Of a stretch of 64,000 nucleotides of DNA, positions 11,501 to 22,198 are shown one piece after another. Position numbers and translations under genes: made by a program. Source of the DNA: Anthopleura xanthogrammica (taxonomy: Eukaryota; Cnidaria; Anthozoa; Actiniaria; Actiniidae); assembly GCA_964019055.1 (NCBI GenBank), contig OZ025211.1, positions 9,616,400 through 9,680,399 of the forward strand, read 5' to 3'. The notes under the pieces are model-generated. The model was given only the letters and a program-made list of their open reading frames with translations. It was not told the DNA's origin and ran no database searches. Position 1 is the stretch's first letter. Every line of letters begins with the position of its first letter.

Positions 11501-14500
11501 AGATGGCGCAGCTGGGAAATTATCCTCGGGAACCCAGGGCTAAAATTCTGTCACTCGTCTTCCCCTGGGTTCCCGAGGATGCTGGGCCGGAACCGTAAAG
11601 GGGACTATTGTCACTAGGATATAGTGTACTTACAGCACCGCTTTGGGAAATCTTGATGTCACCATCAATGTAATAAGGAAGCTGGAATGATAAATATTTA
11701 GCAAAAATTTATAACTAATAATTCATGATTATATTAATGATCCAACATTTTTTGAAGCTGAGCTCTATGTTCACTCCACATTATCCCACCCATCTGCTAT
11801 CAGAATTATAAACAAATTTACTAGGACATCTAAATATTCTTTAACTTACATTTGGGAAGTCAAGTCCCAGGGTGAACTTTTCTTTTAGCCAGGTTTCTGT
11901 GTTGAAATCTGGAGCTGGGGTTTGAAGTTGATAGAGACAGTATTAAATGTTTACTAGACACACTTTGGACATGGGAAATTATTAACAAGAAAGGAATTAA
12001 TGAAAGAAAAAAATAAGTAAGGATAGAATGTAAATTGAGTGCAAGTTAGGAATTTCTGACACATTATTATTATTAATATCATTATTATTATTATTTAGAA
12101 GAATGGAACAAAGGAACAGTGGAAAATGGGAAGGAAGGAAGGAAGAAAGAAAGAAAGAACGAACGAGCCAAAGAGAGAAAAAAAGAAAGAAAGAAAGATA
12201 GATGGATGGAAGGAAGGAAGGAAGGATGGATGAATGAATAAACAAAGAATGGAAGAAAAGGAGTAAGCAAGAGTATATGATTGATGGGAACTACAGAAGA
12301 GATATATACACCAAGATAAAAGTTTGACATCAATATATGCCTTTCATAGTCAACTTACCAGGCCCACAGGTATATCTCTTTTCTTCATACTCCATTCCAA
12401 CATAATGTATTAACAGACGAATAGGTTGTCCAAGCTGATTAAAAAAGGACATAAATTATTACACACGGTGATGTAGTAATAATGCTAGTCACTTTCAAAA
12501 CAGAAGAAGGGGTATTTGACCCGAAATCCAAATAATCTACGAGTCAATATCCCATGAGGTCGAAGCAGCTCAGCTCAACGAGGTCGAGTTGAAAACATGT
12601 ACTAGTGTTCTGTCACTATTACAAGTAAGTAGGCCAGTAGTTCCTCAGTTAATCAGAGCGCAGGCTTTGTGATAGACCATTAGTTGTTGTAGACTAATAA
12701 TTATTAATCTAAACCTACTAAGGGTTTATATTTTTGACAGAATCGCGCTTTAAGGCGTGCGGACACACGTTGCAGCATTGCGCGCAATATAGCAAGCAAT
12801 GTTGCTGAAGTAGGATCGTTTTCTACTTAACTTCAGCAATATTGCATGCAAAACAATTGCGTTGTGTGAATGGCTCGCAACATAGATTGCCTGCAGCATT
12901 GCGCGCAATGTTGTATCGTGTGCCCGTAGCTTAAGGTGATTTCCTACTATTAAAAGTTCGATTTTAGCCCACGATTTTGGATGCACAAATACCGCTGAAT
13001 ATATAACCTCCACAATTTTATTGAGGAAACATCCACATTTTGAACTTCAAGAGGTTAGGTAAAACTCTTAAACTTTGCACACGGGAATCTTTGCATACTT
13101 TTTATAGGCTTATATAAAAAACAAACTTCTAAAGATCTACGCGTTATATCAATTTTTTCAAAAAAGTTAATTTTTCTAACGCATAAAAAATATATCGTAT
13201 ACCTACAGAATACCCCACAAATCATATGCACATATTAATAACTATGATTTCTATTGTTGTATGCCTCGTTCTTCAAAGAGTTCCGATTACTGAATATATA
13301 CGATTGGCGGGGTATTCTGTAGTTGCAAATATATTTTTGCAGGAATTTTCGTTCAATTTTGAGAACACTGAAAGAACGGAATACACATTCGAGGTTCTTG
13401 TAAATATAATAAATCCATTATTTCTGTAATCCATTTTAACAAATGCAACTTAAATTATTCAAAATAAAGACCGTGATTTTCAACGTGTTTTGTTCATGCG
13501 TAACAGCTAGATTACATCATTTGTTAATAGCTCCCCTGACACCAGGAGCCTATGCGGTATCTTTGTTGCAATGCTAATTCAGGTTATAAATCCATGTCCA
13601 AGTGAAATACAATACATGCATTGTATTGTAGTGTATTGTTCTATACTTTATGTATTGTATTGTCTTGTATTGTCGTTCTATTGTTACTTGGACATGGATT
13701 TACAACCCTAATTCAGACCTAAGGTAAATGTCTTGGTATTACGAAAGATATTTTTTTAATTTGAATATCAAAAGGATCCCAAGTCGTAGGATTTCTTGGC
13801 CACTAAAACTCGCTAATTAAGGCAAAAAAACAACTGAGATATATAGGCGGTTAGCTCAATGCTCTGTTACACTGTGCAATTTTCTCAGCATCTTGTCTCG
13901 CAATGCTTGGAAATGAAGCGTTGCAGGTTGCCGAGGTGAGGTGTTACACTGCAATACGATCTCAGCGACTTGCAACGACTTAAAAAAATGCTTAAAATTG
14001 CGAGAAAAGTTGTTGGAGGGGTGACACACTGTGCAATAGCGTTGCCAGCTGCTGCAATCCGTTGCGAAAAGTAGAACTGAGTTCTACCTTCGTGCAACGC
14101 TACAAGCAACAACAAAAAATGCGAGACAACCCTTGTTACACTGTGCAATTCTCCAACTTGTGTCGCCACGGCATTGTGAGACAAATTACGAGAACATTGC
14201 ATAGCGTAGTGTAACATGGCCTTTATGCATTGCTTTTGATAATTTATTTACGCCCGGTCTGATGGGAAGGACGTACATACTTTTGTACATTAGAAAAAAT
14301 TAGGACCCAGCATTTGTTGGCAGAATGTTGACACGTTGTGTCGTGAAAAACCGACTTGACATACGAGCCCAACATTCATCCAACATCGAAAATCACGTCC
14401 CAACATTGTTGGCAGTCCATATGGCAAACGGTTCCAAAATTTGGGCCCTTACGAGCAAAAGGTCAATAGACCACGTGTACAATACTCAAATTTCTCAGTT

Positions 14501-14588
14501 TCATCAAAAATAAAAAATAGATATAAAGAATATTCAAATCCATAATACTTACCGCTCTCGTATCCCAGTATGCAAAAGTAGGAGCCAT
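8575..14588 (-). CDS. Mu-class glutathione S-transferase, paralogue 2 (10 exons)
   Basis: Cytosolic glutathione transferase. Exons in transcript order: 14588-14553, 12434-12359, 11914-11850, 11681-11634, 11002-10919, 10119-10066, 9798-9703, 9564-9475, 9300-9280, 8658-8575. Every internal exon has the same length as in the neighbouring paralogues, phases join, and the product is 217 aa. The start MAPTFAYWDTRA keeps the catalytic Tyr7, but exon 1 ends in Ala where mu enzymes and both neighbours have Gly (WDxRG). The mu loop is APDFNTETW; the glutathione-site block reads IKISQSGAIM; the alpha-domain Tyr is in RICYN. Upstream (minus strand) lies TTAGTCATAG, which contains an AP-1-like TGACTAA on the other strand; this is only suggestive of stress control. 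Confident as a gene; specificity unknown. Confidence 0.92.
8691..8848. mobile_element. Foldback MITE, GCAACATTGCG family
   Basis: GTGCAACATTGCGCGCAAT on the left, core GAAGTAGAAAACGATCCTAC-TTC, and AATGTCGCACCGTGTGTCG on the right. Sits in intron 9, close to the last exon of the second GST. Confidence 0.75.
9027..9178. mobile_element. Foldback MITE, CCACTTTCCATAC family
   Basis: Left CACTTTCCATACAGTTCACT pairs with right AGTGAACCGATGTATGGAAA, with internal complementary AGTCGAGGCTTCGAGG / CAGCCTCGATTC. The element is repeated at 15741-15868. Confidence 0.75.
9883..9960 (+). repeat. SINE body fragment
   Basis: GAGTAGAGTTGATTCTTCCC through TTCTCCAGGTTCTCTGGTTG matches the body of the 2465-2760 SINE. 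In intron 6 of the second GST. Confidence 0.65.
10164..10373. mobile_element. Foldback element with ~36-bp termini
   Basis: TACAGCCTTTTGCAAAAATT ... is matched by ... AATTTTTGCAAAAAGCTGTA. The arms continue through GGCCGTTTCAAGTAT and a second complementary pair (TTATGGGATATCATCCCTGA / TCAGGAATGATATCCCATAA). Intron 5 of the second GST. Confidence 0.85.
10551..10806. mobile_element. MITE, TACAGCTxTTT family, copy 1
   Basis: Termini TACAGCTTTTTTAAAAAAGT and ACCTTTTTTGAAATAGCTGTA. The interior has subterminal GTTGCATGTTGCTTACCAAG and its complement near TTATGCAACATGCAACAAGC, and AAAAACCTGCAGACAAAGTT in the middle. A second copy lies at 16516-16794 at a different site of the next gene, so both are insertions rather than inherited intron. 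Confidence 0.85.
11345..11500. mobile_element. Foldback MITE, GGCACGGC/TGATAGAGAC family, copy 1
   Basis: Arms GCCGTGCCTTTACATCGAAG / TTTTGATGCAAAGGCACGGC and CGCAATGATAGAGACATGTG / GGTCTCTATCATTGCAAGG. A second copy lies at 37446-37618 in the glutaminyl-tRNA synthetase gene. It is followed at 11519-11582 by a separate hairpin, CCTCGGGAACCCAGGG / CCCTGGGTTCCCGAGG. Confidence 0.8.
12120..12240. repeat. Purine microsatellite
   Basis: GGAA, GAAA and GGATGGAAGG units in intron 2 of the second GST, the same intron as the tract at 6335-6535 in the first. Confidence 0.85.
12750..12934. mobile_element. Foldback MITE, GCAACATTGCG family
   Basis: Left GCGGACACACGTTGCAGCAT, core GAAGTAGGATCGTTTTCTAC, right GCGCAATGTTGTATCGTGTG. 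In intron 1 of the second GST. The sequence upstream (12505-12730) carries diverged blocks of the 33259-33560 MITE (CTACGAGTCAATA, GATAGACCATTAGT). Confidence 0.75.
12930..13445. mobile_element. TTAAGGTGA element, diverged copy
   Basis: Shares several ordered blocks with 56275-56910: TTAAGGTGAxTxCCTACT, AGCCCACGAT, CCGCTGAATA, AATTTTATTGAGGAA, TTAATTTTTCTAAC. Its right terminus is not clear, so it may be truncated. In intron 1 of the second GST. Confidence 0.6.
13863..14217. mobile_element. TIR element with TGTTACACT ends
   Basis: Begins TGTTACACTGTGCAATTTTC and ends AGTGTAACA. Repeated internal ACTGTGCAAT and GTTGCAACG-like blocks resemble the GCAACATTGCG MITE family but are strongly diverged. 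In intron 1 of the second GST. Confidence 0.55.
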
Positions 14589-15036
14589 TTTCAGTGAGAT
14601 TTCAGCAACTATGACTAACTTAGCATCCGTTGCAAAAGTATTACATAAATGTGATTCGCATTCCTCTCGCACAACGTCTGCACCCTTGAGCAGGGTTTTC
14701 CGTTCACCAATCAGAAAGTAGCTCTTATATTTCGGGAGCTAATTGGTATGCATATTTATTACAGCATCATAAGATCGACGTGCAAAAGTATGACCGGCGA
14801 GTACTCGCATACTTTTATGCACAAGATACTGTACGTTAAGATGCGAAGCAGCTGACTGGTGTGAAACCTCGTTTTGCAGCAAAAGCACGTGCATAGAGTT
14901 AAAAGCATATGCGAATTCATTGAATTTTGTGATAGAGTGATTCTCATAAACCCATGAAATACACTTTAGCATATTACGCACTACCTCACTCTAATTCTTT
15001 TGTTTTCTATTGTGTATATCGGACTGTTACACTTTA

Positions 15037-15337
15037 TTAGAGTTGTTCCGCACAAAAACGTTAGAGATGCAAATCTAAAACTTGAGACCTTAGACATGTA
15101 AATTAATGCCGATAGTGTAAAATATACGCATGCAGCTTTCTTAGCACCTTCATTGCACAACTTCTCTTGTTTAGACTTATTGCGTTGGAGACAATGTCAA
15201 CAAGAAATTGTGCAATGAAGGCGTTAAGAATTTAAAGCTGCACGCGTATTTTACACTATCGGCATTAATTTACATGTCTAAGGTCTCAAGTTGTACATTT
15301 GCATATCTAATGTTCCTGTGCGGAACAACTCTATTAA
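15037..15337. mobile_element. Foldback element, ~300 bp
   Basis: TTAGAGTTGTTCCGCACA pairs with TGTGCGGAACAACTCTATTAA. The arms extend inward with few mismatches (ACATGTAAATTAATGCCGAT / ATCGGCATTAATTTACATGT and CTTCATTGCACAA / TTGTGCAATGAAG). Confidence 0.88.
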
Positions 15338-15401
15338 CTACACTTTGTTTCAGGAGTTAATGAAAACCACTCTGCTTTTGCGCGTCGTGCTGTATATAAC
15401 T

Positions 15402-15669
15402 GTATACGCATCAAGAGTTCCACGCTACTGCTCTAAGCGCATGCTCAGGGGATTAAAAAGTGGGATAATATCTTGTAAAATATGCTATATTTTAGTTGTA
15501 TCTTTCTTGTCAAGCACAATTTTCATTAAATATTCAAGATCGCGTACCGTTAAGCGAATTCTGAATCAAATATACTGAAAAATTGCATGTTTTACAAAAT
15601 ATTATCCCACTTTTTAATCCCCTGAGCATGCGCTTAGAGCAGTAGCGCGGAACTCTTGATGCGTGTATA
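15402..15669. mobile_element. Foldback element with ~75-bp arms
   Basis: ACGCATCAAGAGTTCCACGC through GCATGCTCAGGGGATTAAAA is mirrored by TTTTAATCCCCTGAGCATGC ... GCGCGGAACTCTTGATGCGT, almost perfectly. The recent look suggests a young insertion. Confidence 0.9.
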
Positions 15670-15740
15670 ATAATAGTTGGAAAGAGAACAGAGAAAGCCA
15701 AATCATAAAATATAACATTTTTATTGGTTGGTTTCACACA

Positions 15741-15868
15741 ATTCGCCACTTTCCATAGATCGTTTCAGTCGAGGCTGCAAGGTTCAAATTTGAATAATCC
15801 TTTGAAACTACCTTGGAGTCTGGCTTGAATGCTTTGTCTGTGACTGAACCGATGTATGGAAAATGGTG
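15741..15868. mobile_element. Foldback MITE, CCACTTTCCATA family, copy 2
   Basis: Second copy of the element at 9027-9178, with the same AGTCGAGGCT, AATCCTTTGAAACTACCTT and CGATGTATGGAAAATG blocks. It adjoins a purine tract at 15955-16030. Confidence 0.75.
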
Positions 15869-16245
15869 AATGCAGGAACACGAACCCAGCTCAAGTGCGC
15901 AGATAGTGTTGTTGCTGTCGAAACAAGGGAGAGACCTAAAAAAACTTCTTACGAAAGAAATAAAGAGAGAAAGAAAGAAGAACGGAAGGAAGGAAGGAAG
16001 GAAGGAAGGAAAGAAAGAAAAAGAAACGGGCACAATAGAAAGAAAGAAGGTAACAAGAACCAAAATTAAAAGGAATGAAACGAAACGTGAAAAGATAAAA
16101 AAATGAACTAAGGTTAGAAAAAAAGCATTGTTTAATGTCTAAACATCACTATTTCAATATGGTTTGCTATGATAGCAAGTCCTTGAAATAGTTGTCTTAT
16201 TTCATCATCATGTACTGTCCTTATCGTCCTGTTAAGTGAACCCAA

Positions 16246-19200
16246 TCAAGTGAATTTGGCAACTGGATTGTTGATGGGATGGGTAATAAACTTGTCACTC
16301 TTCATGTATTCTGCAATAGCAGGCAAGGCCTGGGGAGAAAAACACCATAGGAATAACTGGGGTTGTATCAAAGGCAAAACATCAATTTCCTCCAGCAATA
16401 TCCTCCAGCATAAAGTCAGTCTAGCGGATAGGGATAACCAGTGCCTTAAACCGTATATTCAATACCTCTGGCACAGTTATTTTTCCTATCCGGACCTACT
16501 GGCCGGTAAATTATAAAATATATATACAGCTATTTGTTGGTGTTGCATGTTGCTTGTTGCTTACCAAGGTTAAAAGGTATTGTATTCATGTGTAAATAAT
16601 GTCAGGACATGTAGAAAATATGCTGGAAAAACCTGCAGACAAAGTTTGGGAAAATCCCATATTGTTGTGACCTATCGCTGCTTGAATTGCCATCACCCAT
16701 AGTACATTTCGGGCTTGGTATGCAACATGTAACAAGCAACAAGTAATAAAATTAAACCTTCACCAAAGTTTTTTGAAATAGCTGTAAACTCTTCTGTCTA
16801 ATTTGTTTAAAAGGTGCACTGAACACACGCACTTTATCACAGAGGTAGGGGGTAAAAAAAAAAAACAAGCTTACCTCAATCCGTTCAAGGTAAGCCTAAC
16901 AAAAGAACAATGAAATGGTTAGAGATGGTACTTCTCAAGATTATACAAGCAATACTCCCGTTTCGAGTTCTCTTTTACGCTGTGTTAGCCTCAAAACCGT
17001 GTAATATATTCTTTTATTCAGTAACAGCGCGTGGAAATTCAAGAGATCTGTGTGTAAAGAAGACAATAAAAATACTTTGAAATTTCACGAGTTTTATCTA
17101 AATTTCTGCATAATTTACGCACAATTGAGGCTAACACAGCGTAAAAGAGAACTCGAAACGGGAGTATTGCAACAAATTTCTGTTATTAAAATCCGAACAA
17201 AACTAGAAAATAAAGAGAATGACTTTGCGTAATAAAGTACAACAATGAATAGGTAAAACAATCAAGAGACCACATTTGCCAAATGCTTATTTTACCTTGA
17301 GATTAGCATGCGGTTCCAACAGAGAAGCATCAAACAACTTGTGTTGATCAAGTAGTTCATACATCAAAAAGTCCACAAACGTAATCTGAGGACCAAAGAA
17401 AATTAGTCGGGTACCGACAATCAATCTGCAAACCTATCCACTAGAGCCACAAGGCAGCTTTTCAGTTTCACAATAGTAGTCTAAAATCATCTGAACATGT
17501 ATTGCCAAATCCCACAATTCTTTCCATGTGGGATGTCTCGAGATGTCGAACTGTTGAGCTATTGCGATCATCTTTTGTAACATCACAAAATGATAATGAC
17601 TAGTGGTTACTACTTGAGACTGTATTGGCATGTTGAATACAGCAAGTGAATAAGAGGGAAACTTAAACACTGTGTAAACAATTTTGTAACGTACTTTACT
17701 AAGGTTTCGGAGGTTATTCCTTCGTCGGATTCAGCTATGAAGTTCACACACAGTGCAGCATTGTGGGCAATGTTGCAGGCAATCATGGTTGTCAGCCATG
17801 TCGCATGACGCAATTTGTTGCGCGCAATGTTGCAATCCTACTTCGGCAACATTGTGCATAATGTTGCACTGTCTGTCCGCGCTTTTAAAAGACATAACAT
17901 AATCTAAGGCCGTACTGGAAATTTTTTCATGGATTTTCGTCTCACCTTGTCTCCAACAAGAAATTTCTTTTCGCCAAGAAAATCAGCAAAAGCCTTGATC
18001 TTGGGAACAACATTCTCAAGATACTTCGGTTTTGCATCATCCTATTTTTGGAGACGAATTAATGTTAAATTCTGGTTTATTCAAGCTCTTTTTATTTACA
18101 TTTTACTTACATAGCCTTTGACATTGTAGCAGAGACCAACAAAGCCATTGCGGAAGTCCATCAACTGTGTGAAAAGATTACACATAGATTGGTAAGAAAA
18201 AATGAAACAAAAAGAGACTGGAAAAAATGTGCTGTATACTGTATTCAAACCTAAAAAAATGGTTCTAACAACTACCAGCAAATCCAACCTGGGGGGAACT
18301 CCCTCATAAAAGGGGGCGGGGGTCCTCATCGGAAATTCTGAAAATGACCCCTAAAAGGGACCCATATTTTGAGATGATGGGCGTGGCAGTGATGAAATTT
18401 CACCCCCAAGAGGGACCAATCAATAAGTGACACAATCCGAAAATGGGATTAAAATAAAAATCAATCTTTGAAAAGAAGCATTGTTGCTGATCTTATACCC
18501 TAAGCGGGACCACAAAATTCAGCTGGTGGGCATTCTCGCCATTATCACCCTAAGCGGGACCAAAAAATTGATTTCAAACCTAAAAGGGACGATGAGGACC
18601 CCCGCCCCCTTTTATAAGGGAGTCCCCCCCCCCCCGGAAATTCAATTGGTTTTCATATGTGTTTCTCATTGTATAATGTTAATCCATATATAAAGACACC
18701 CTAGCTGACAGCTGTGCATACTATAAATTTTCCAACAATTCCCCCTTAACCTCCTGTCTTACTTAAAACAAAAGAATTCAAGCTGGCCGCCGTATCGGTA
18801 AAAATGTCTATTAAATTTCTAATACACTAAAAGATACCAAATTGCTAACCTTAACCCCTAAAAGATACGAGCATTCCTGATACTTTTACCTGGGAGTCCT
18901 CCTCCCCCCAAAGTTTTAGTTGGAACTTGAGTAATTACGCATAAAAAATTCCTAAAGGTAAGACGTACCATTCATAATATTTATTCATGAATTAATGCTT
19001 AGGCTCTCTTCCATTCATTCAATGTGACATGTGTCTAAATAAACTATTGATTGATTGATTGATTGATCTCTGATCATGACCACATTTAATGTATTTGCAG
19101 ACTTCCATGCACAGGCTTTTGGATGCAAAGCTGGCTGGCTTTACCATGAAATAAGGCATGAAAAAGCTTGTTTTGTAGCAGAAAGCCTACATAGAAGTAT

Positions 19201-22198
19201 GTGAGTACATTAAATGTGGTCATAGCTGCATGGATGCATGTGCTTAAAGCACTTCATGAAAAAATATTAAGAAAGACCTATTTACATGTACCTGATTTTC
19301 CATCATGTCCACAATAACTTTCTCTTTCTCTGTCTCTCCACACAAATTCTTCTTCCTTGCAATGTGACGCACAATCTGGAATATATTTAGGATTGGATGA
19401 ATGATTGAATGAATCAAAAAATTAGATACAATTTATCAAACCATGTATCATTCTCTTGAGAATAAGATTTTTTGTTTGAGTTGTATCCATATCAATGTGT
19501 CTTCTCATGCACAACCAGTAAATAAAGAAATGATACTCAAGGGAATGACACATGGTCTGAAATGGGAAAACATTATGTCCAAGCTATAGAGATCTAATAT
19601 ATTTTTTCATTTCAGTTATTTTTTCTTTGAAAAATATTAATTTATAAATAATGAATACTTGGTTTTAAGGGAGATTTTAGTGGAGGAGGGTAAGACGTAC
19701 AGTATATAATATATTTATATAAGAGTTTGTACTTACAGCATTGCTTTGGGTTATTTTGATGTCACCATCAATGTAATATGGAAGCTAAAGGGTTAAGAGT
19801 AGTAATTGGATCAATGCATATATATAATAAATTAATATATTTTCTACACGTATATCAAGCCTTTTACCAATGTTTTCATTGTTACATGCTGATCACGACA
19901 ACAGATAGTCGTGCCATGGCCAGGGACTATCAAGCAATAGACTATCATCAATCAATCAAAATTAATAGACCATTTCACAGTAATTTATTCTTTAGAATTT
20001 GACTAAAGCCTGTGGAATTTTTAAATGTTTCAATTGTTTGATAATGTGTACATGCATTCCTTAAATTACTGTGAGCTGTAGTCAAATTCTAAAGGATATA
20101 TTATACACTATTGAGGCTGAGGTTGATCAACGACAACCGTGAAATGGTCTATTGTTTGGTTAGTAATTTACAAAATTCAAAATTTACAAAATTTGGTATA
20201 TATTAAAGGGTAATGGATCGAGAGTCTGGGTGGAGTATCCCTGTATAAAATGCTTCAAAGTACCCCCCCCCCCCCCCCAGGGTTCCTAATTATTCATTTT
20301 ATTAACTTACATTTGGGAAGTCAAGTCCCAGGGTGAACTTTTCTTTCATCCAGCATTCTCTGCTGTAATCTGGAGCTGTGGTTTGAAATGATTTGTAGCA
20401 AATTATATATTTAATATTCCTTCCAACTGTTAAACAAAGAAATAATACTCTAGGGAATGACATGTGGTCTGAAATGGGAAAAAAGTGGATTTGGATTTTG
20501 TCTATTGGATGGATGGATGGATGAATGGATGGATGGATGAATGGATGGATGGATGGATGAAATTGGGACTAGGGAGCTCAAGGGAGCAAGAATGAGAGGG
20601 AAAGAAGGAACAAATAAACAAATTACATGTAATGACAGATTTTGAAAGTATAGCAGAAAAGATGTTGACAATTATATTAATATGAGCACAGAATTGATGA
20701 TCAACTTACCAGGACCACAAACATATCGCTTATCTTCAAACTCCACTTCACTATAATGTAGCAAAAGTCGGATTGGTTGAGCAAGCTGAATAGAAAAACA
20801 ATCAATGAATTTCCCACAAAATTTTTAAATTTGTTTAATTTGACTAAAAAAATTAAAATTCTGTTCATTAATGTTAAAGTTTAAAACTATGTTAACCACC
20901 ATTGCACAATACTCCAGTTTCACATTCGGTGGAAACCGCTGTTTTTGAAGAACACAGACTCATTTGCACAGGCTTAGCCTCGTTTATGAGTCATCTATTG
21001 AAATACACCATTAAAAGTCTGTGGGATTGGTATTATTCAACTTGCACATTCTTTACATTACAGTTGGCTGTTGCTAATGATTTGCAAAAGTCAACCGTAA
21101 TGTAAAGAATGTGTAAGTTGAACAATACCAATGTTTTGAAATCCCACGGACTTTTAATAACATCGTTGAATAGATAACTTATAAACAAGGCTAAGCCTGT
21201 GCAAATGAGTCTGTGGTCTTCAAAAACAGCGGTTTCCATCGAATGTGAAACTGGTGTATTCACATTTGTAATTTCTATCTGTTCTTTTTTTCTTTCTTTT
21301 TTCTCTCATTTAATGTTTAATATTTACATATCGTTACTTTACGTTAGTTTCATAACACTGACGAGGCTCGACCAGAGCGAAATATATTTGTTAAACTAAA
21401 CTAGAGTGGTCTAAGCTATACATCAAATCAAATTGAAACAAAATGGTTATTATTTCAAAAGCTTTTCTGGCATCGGGATATCGAATTAGTAAAAAATGTT
21501 AAGGTGACTTTCATAATTTCTAACTTATATAATAGACCTTTCTACCACGAAATATAATAGTTCTAAGTCGAGGTTGGAGTTGCTGCACATGATAAATCAT
21601 AGTTTTGCTATGCTCTGCAACTCCAACCTCTACTTGGAACTATTATTCGTGGTCTCTGAATGGAATTGCAATAAGGTCTATAATTGTAACGTGTGCATAA
21701 TTAAGTGAAATAAGGCCATATATATTTGGCAGTATTGGAGATATTATAATTATCTGATAATTACGGATTCTATCATCTAATCCATCTATATATTAGATAA
21801 TATATTAGATATTATCCTTCTCCCTCATGACTCCTTGATACTTCTTGGTTTGCAATCATTCCCAAACGAGTAAAATAACAAAACTCATGGCCGCCATGTT
21901 GGAAGATACAACAAAAGAATCGATTGATCAAAAGCATCTTTTGTCAAATTCTTCCAACATGGTGGCTATCAAATCATGTGCAAACGAAGAATTGGATATT
22001 ATCTAATACTATCATCTAATATATGTATATATATCAGACAATCTATGAGATATCTTCCTTCTCTCTCTGATATGACTCGAACCGTTACTTTATGGAGTTT
22101 CAAACACGTGCAAGGAAGACTTTTAGATTAAAATCTAAGAATTTCAAACAATAAATACTCACGCCTCTTATGTCCCAGTATGCGAAGACAGGAGCCAT
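16246..22198 (-). CDS. Mu-class glutathione S-transferase, paralogue 3 (10 exons)
   Basis: Cytosolic glutathione transferase. Exons in transcript order: 22198-22163, 20785-20710, 20375-20311, 19784-19737, 19375-19292, 18164-18111, 18041-17946, 17385-17296, 16895-16875, 16329-16246. The architecture is the same as its two neighbours; 217 aa. The start [12 protein letters not shown] matches the mu consensus; Tyr7 is present. The mu loop is APDYSRECW, the glutathione-site block [10 protein letters not shown] is the most mu-like of the three, and the alpha-domain Tyr is in GLCYN. Its last exon ends in a different tail from gene 1 and reads THPIN where the others read RPIN. The 5' end faces the SPMIP1 gene: the two ATGs are 793 bp apart and divergent, so the promoter region may be shared. 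Confidence 0.93.
16516..16794. mobile_element. MITE, TACAGCTxTTT family, copy 2
   Basis: Ends TACAGCTATTTGTTGGTGTT and TTTTTTGAAATAGCTGTA. The interior matches 10551-10806 (GCTGGAAAAACCTGCAGACA, CATTTCGGGCTTG). In intron 9 of the third GST. Confidence 0.85.
16949..17170. mobile_element. Foldback element with perfect ~44-bp termini
   Basis: GCAATACTCCCGTTTCGAGT...ACACAGCGTAAAAGAGAAC-type arms: the left arm through GCTGTGTTAGCCTC is mirrored exactly by the right arm ending GAACTCGAAACGGGAGTATT. Intron 8 of the third GST. Confidence 0.92.
17739..17886. mobile_element. Foldback MITE, GCAACATTGCG family
   Basis: GTGCAGCATTGTGGGCAATG at the left, GCGCGCAATGTTGC in the middle and AATGTTGCACTGTCTGTCCG at the right. 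Intron 7 of the third GST. Confidence 0.7.
18291..18633. mobile_element. Foldback element, GGGGGAACTCCCTxATAAAA termini
   Basis: The left arm GGGGGGAACTCCCTCATAAA and GGGGGCGGGGGTCCTCATC mirror the right arm GATGAGGACCCCCGCCCCC and TTTATAAGGGAGTCCCCCC. Inside, three short direct repeats read CTAAGCGGGACCA or CTAAAAGGGAC. Intron 5 of the third GST. Confidence 0.85.
19434..19575. mobile_element. MITE, CCCATTTCAGACCAxGTGTCATTC family
   Basis: Foldback of about 140-220 bp: termini CCATGTATCATTCTCTTGAG and GAATGACACATGGTCTGAAA, with internal TTTGTTTGAGTTGTATCCAT. Other copies: 36131-36287, 38968-39188, 39901-40060, 52461-52614, 58829-58981, 59719-59902, 61804-61908, and a half copy at about 20435-20480. 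Intron 4 of the third GST. Confidence 0.85.
19965..20153. mobile_element. Foldback element
   Basis: AATAGACCATTTCACAGTAA and AGAATTTGACTAAAG pair with CTGTAGTCAAATTCT and GTGAAATGGTCTATT. Intron 3 of the third GST. Confidence 0.75.
20495..20562. repeat. (GGATGGAT/GAAT)n microsatellite
   Basis: GGATGGATGGATGAATGGAT units beside GST exon 2. Confidence 0.9.
20908..21260. mobile_element. Large foldback with ~150-bp arms in GST3 intron 1
   Basis: The left arm from AATACTCCAGTTTCACATTC, through AAACCGCTGTTTTTGAAGA and GACTCATTTGCACAGGCTTA, is mirrored by the right arm to GAATGTGAAACTGGTGTATT. The inner end of the stem is TTCTTTACATTACAGTTG / CAACCGTAATGTAAAGAA. Its open frames on the two strands encode related peptides only because the arms are complementary. 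Confidence 0.92.
21544..21653. mobile_element. Foldback element, short
   Basis: ACCACGAAATATAATAGTTC / GAACTATTATTCGTGGT and GAGGTTGGAGTTGC / GCAACTCCAACCTC. Intron 1 of the third GST. Confidence 0.85.

Larger units (their letters stand above)
14589..16245. other. Intergenic region between GST paralogues 2 and 3
   Basis: Apart from the short promoter region of the second GST, the space is filled by two large foldbacks (15037-15337, 15402-15669), a CCACTTTCCATA MITE (15741-15868) and a purine microsatellite (about 15955-16030). No additional gene was found; open frames over 15.3-15.7 kb lie within foldback arms. Confidence 0.7.

Noticed and set aside
20902..21263. Two related peptides encoded on opposite strands ([19 protein letters not shown]).
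   Set aside because: They are the two arms of a foldback element, so the similarity is forced by the inverted repeat.
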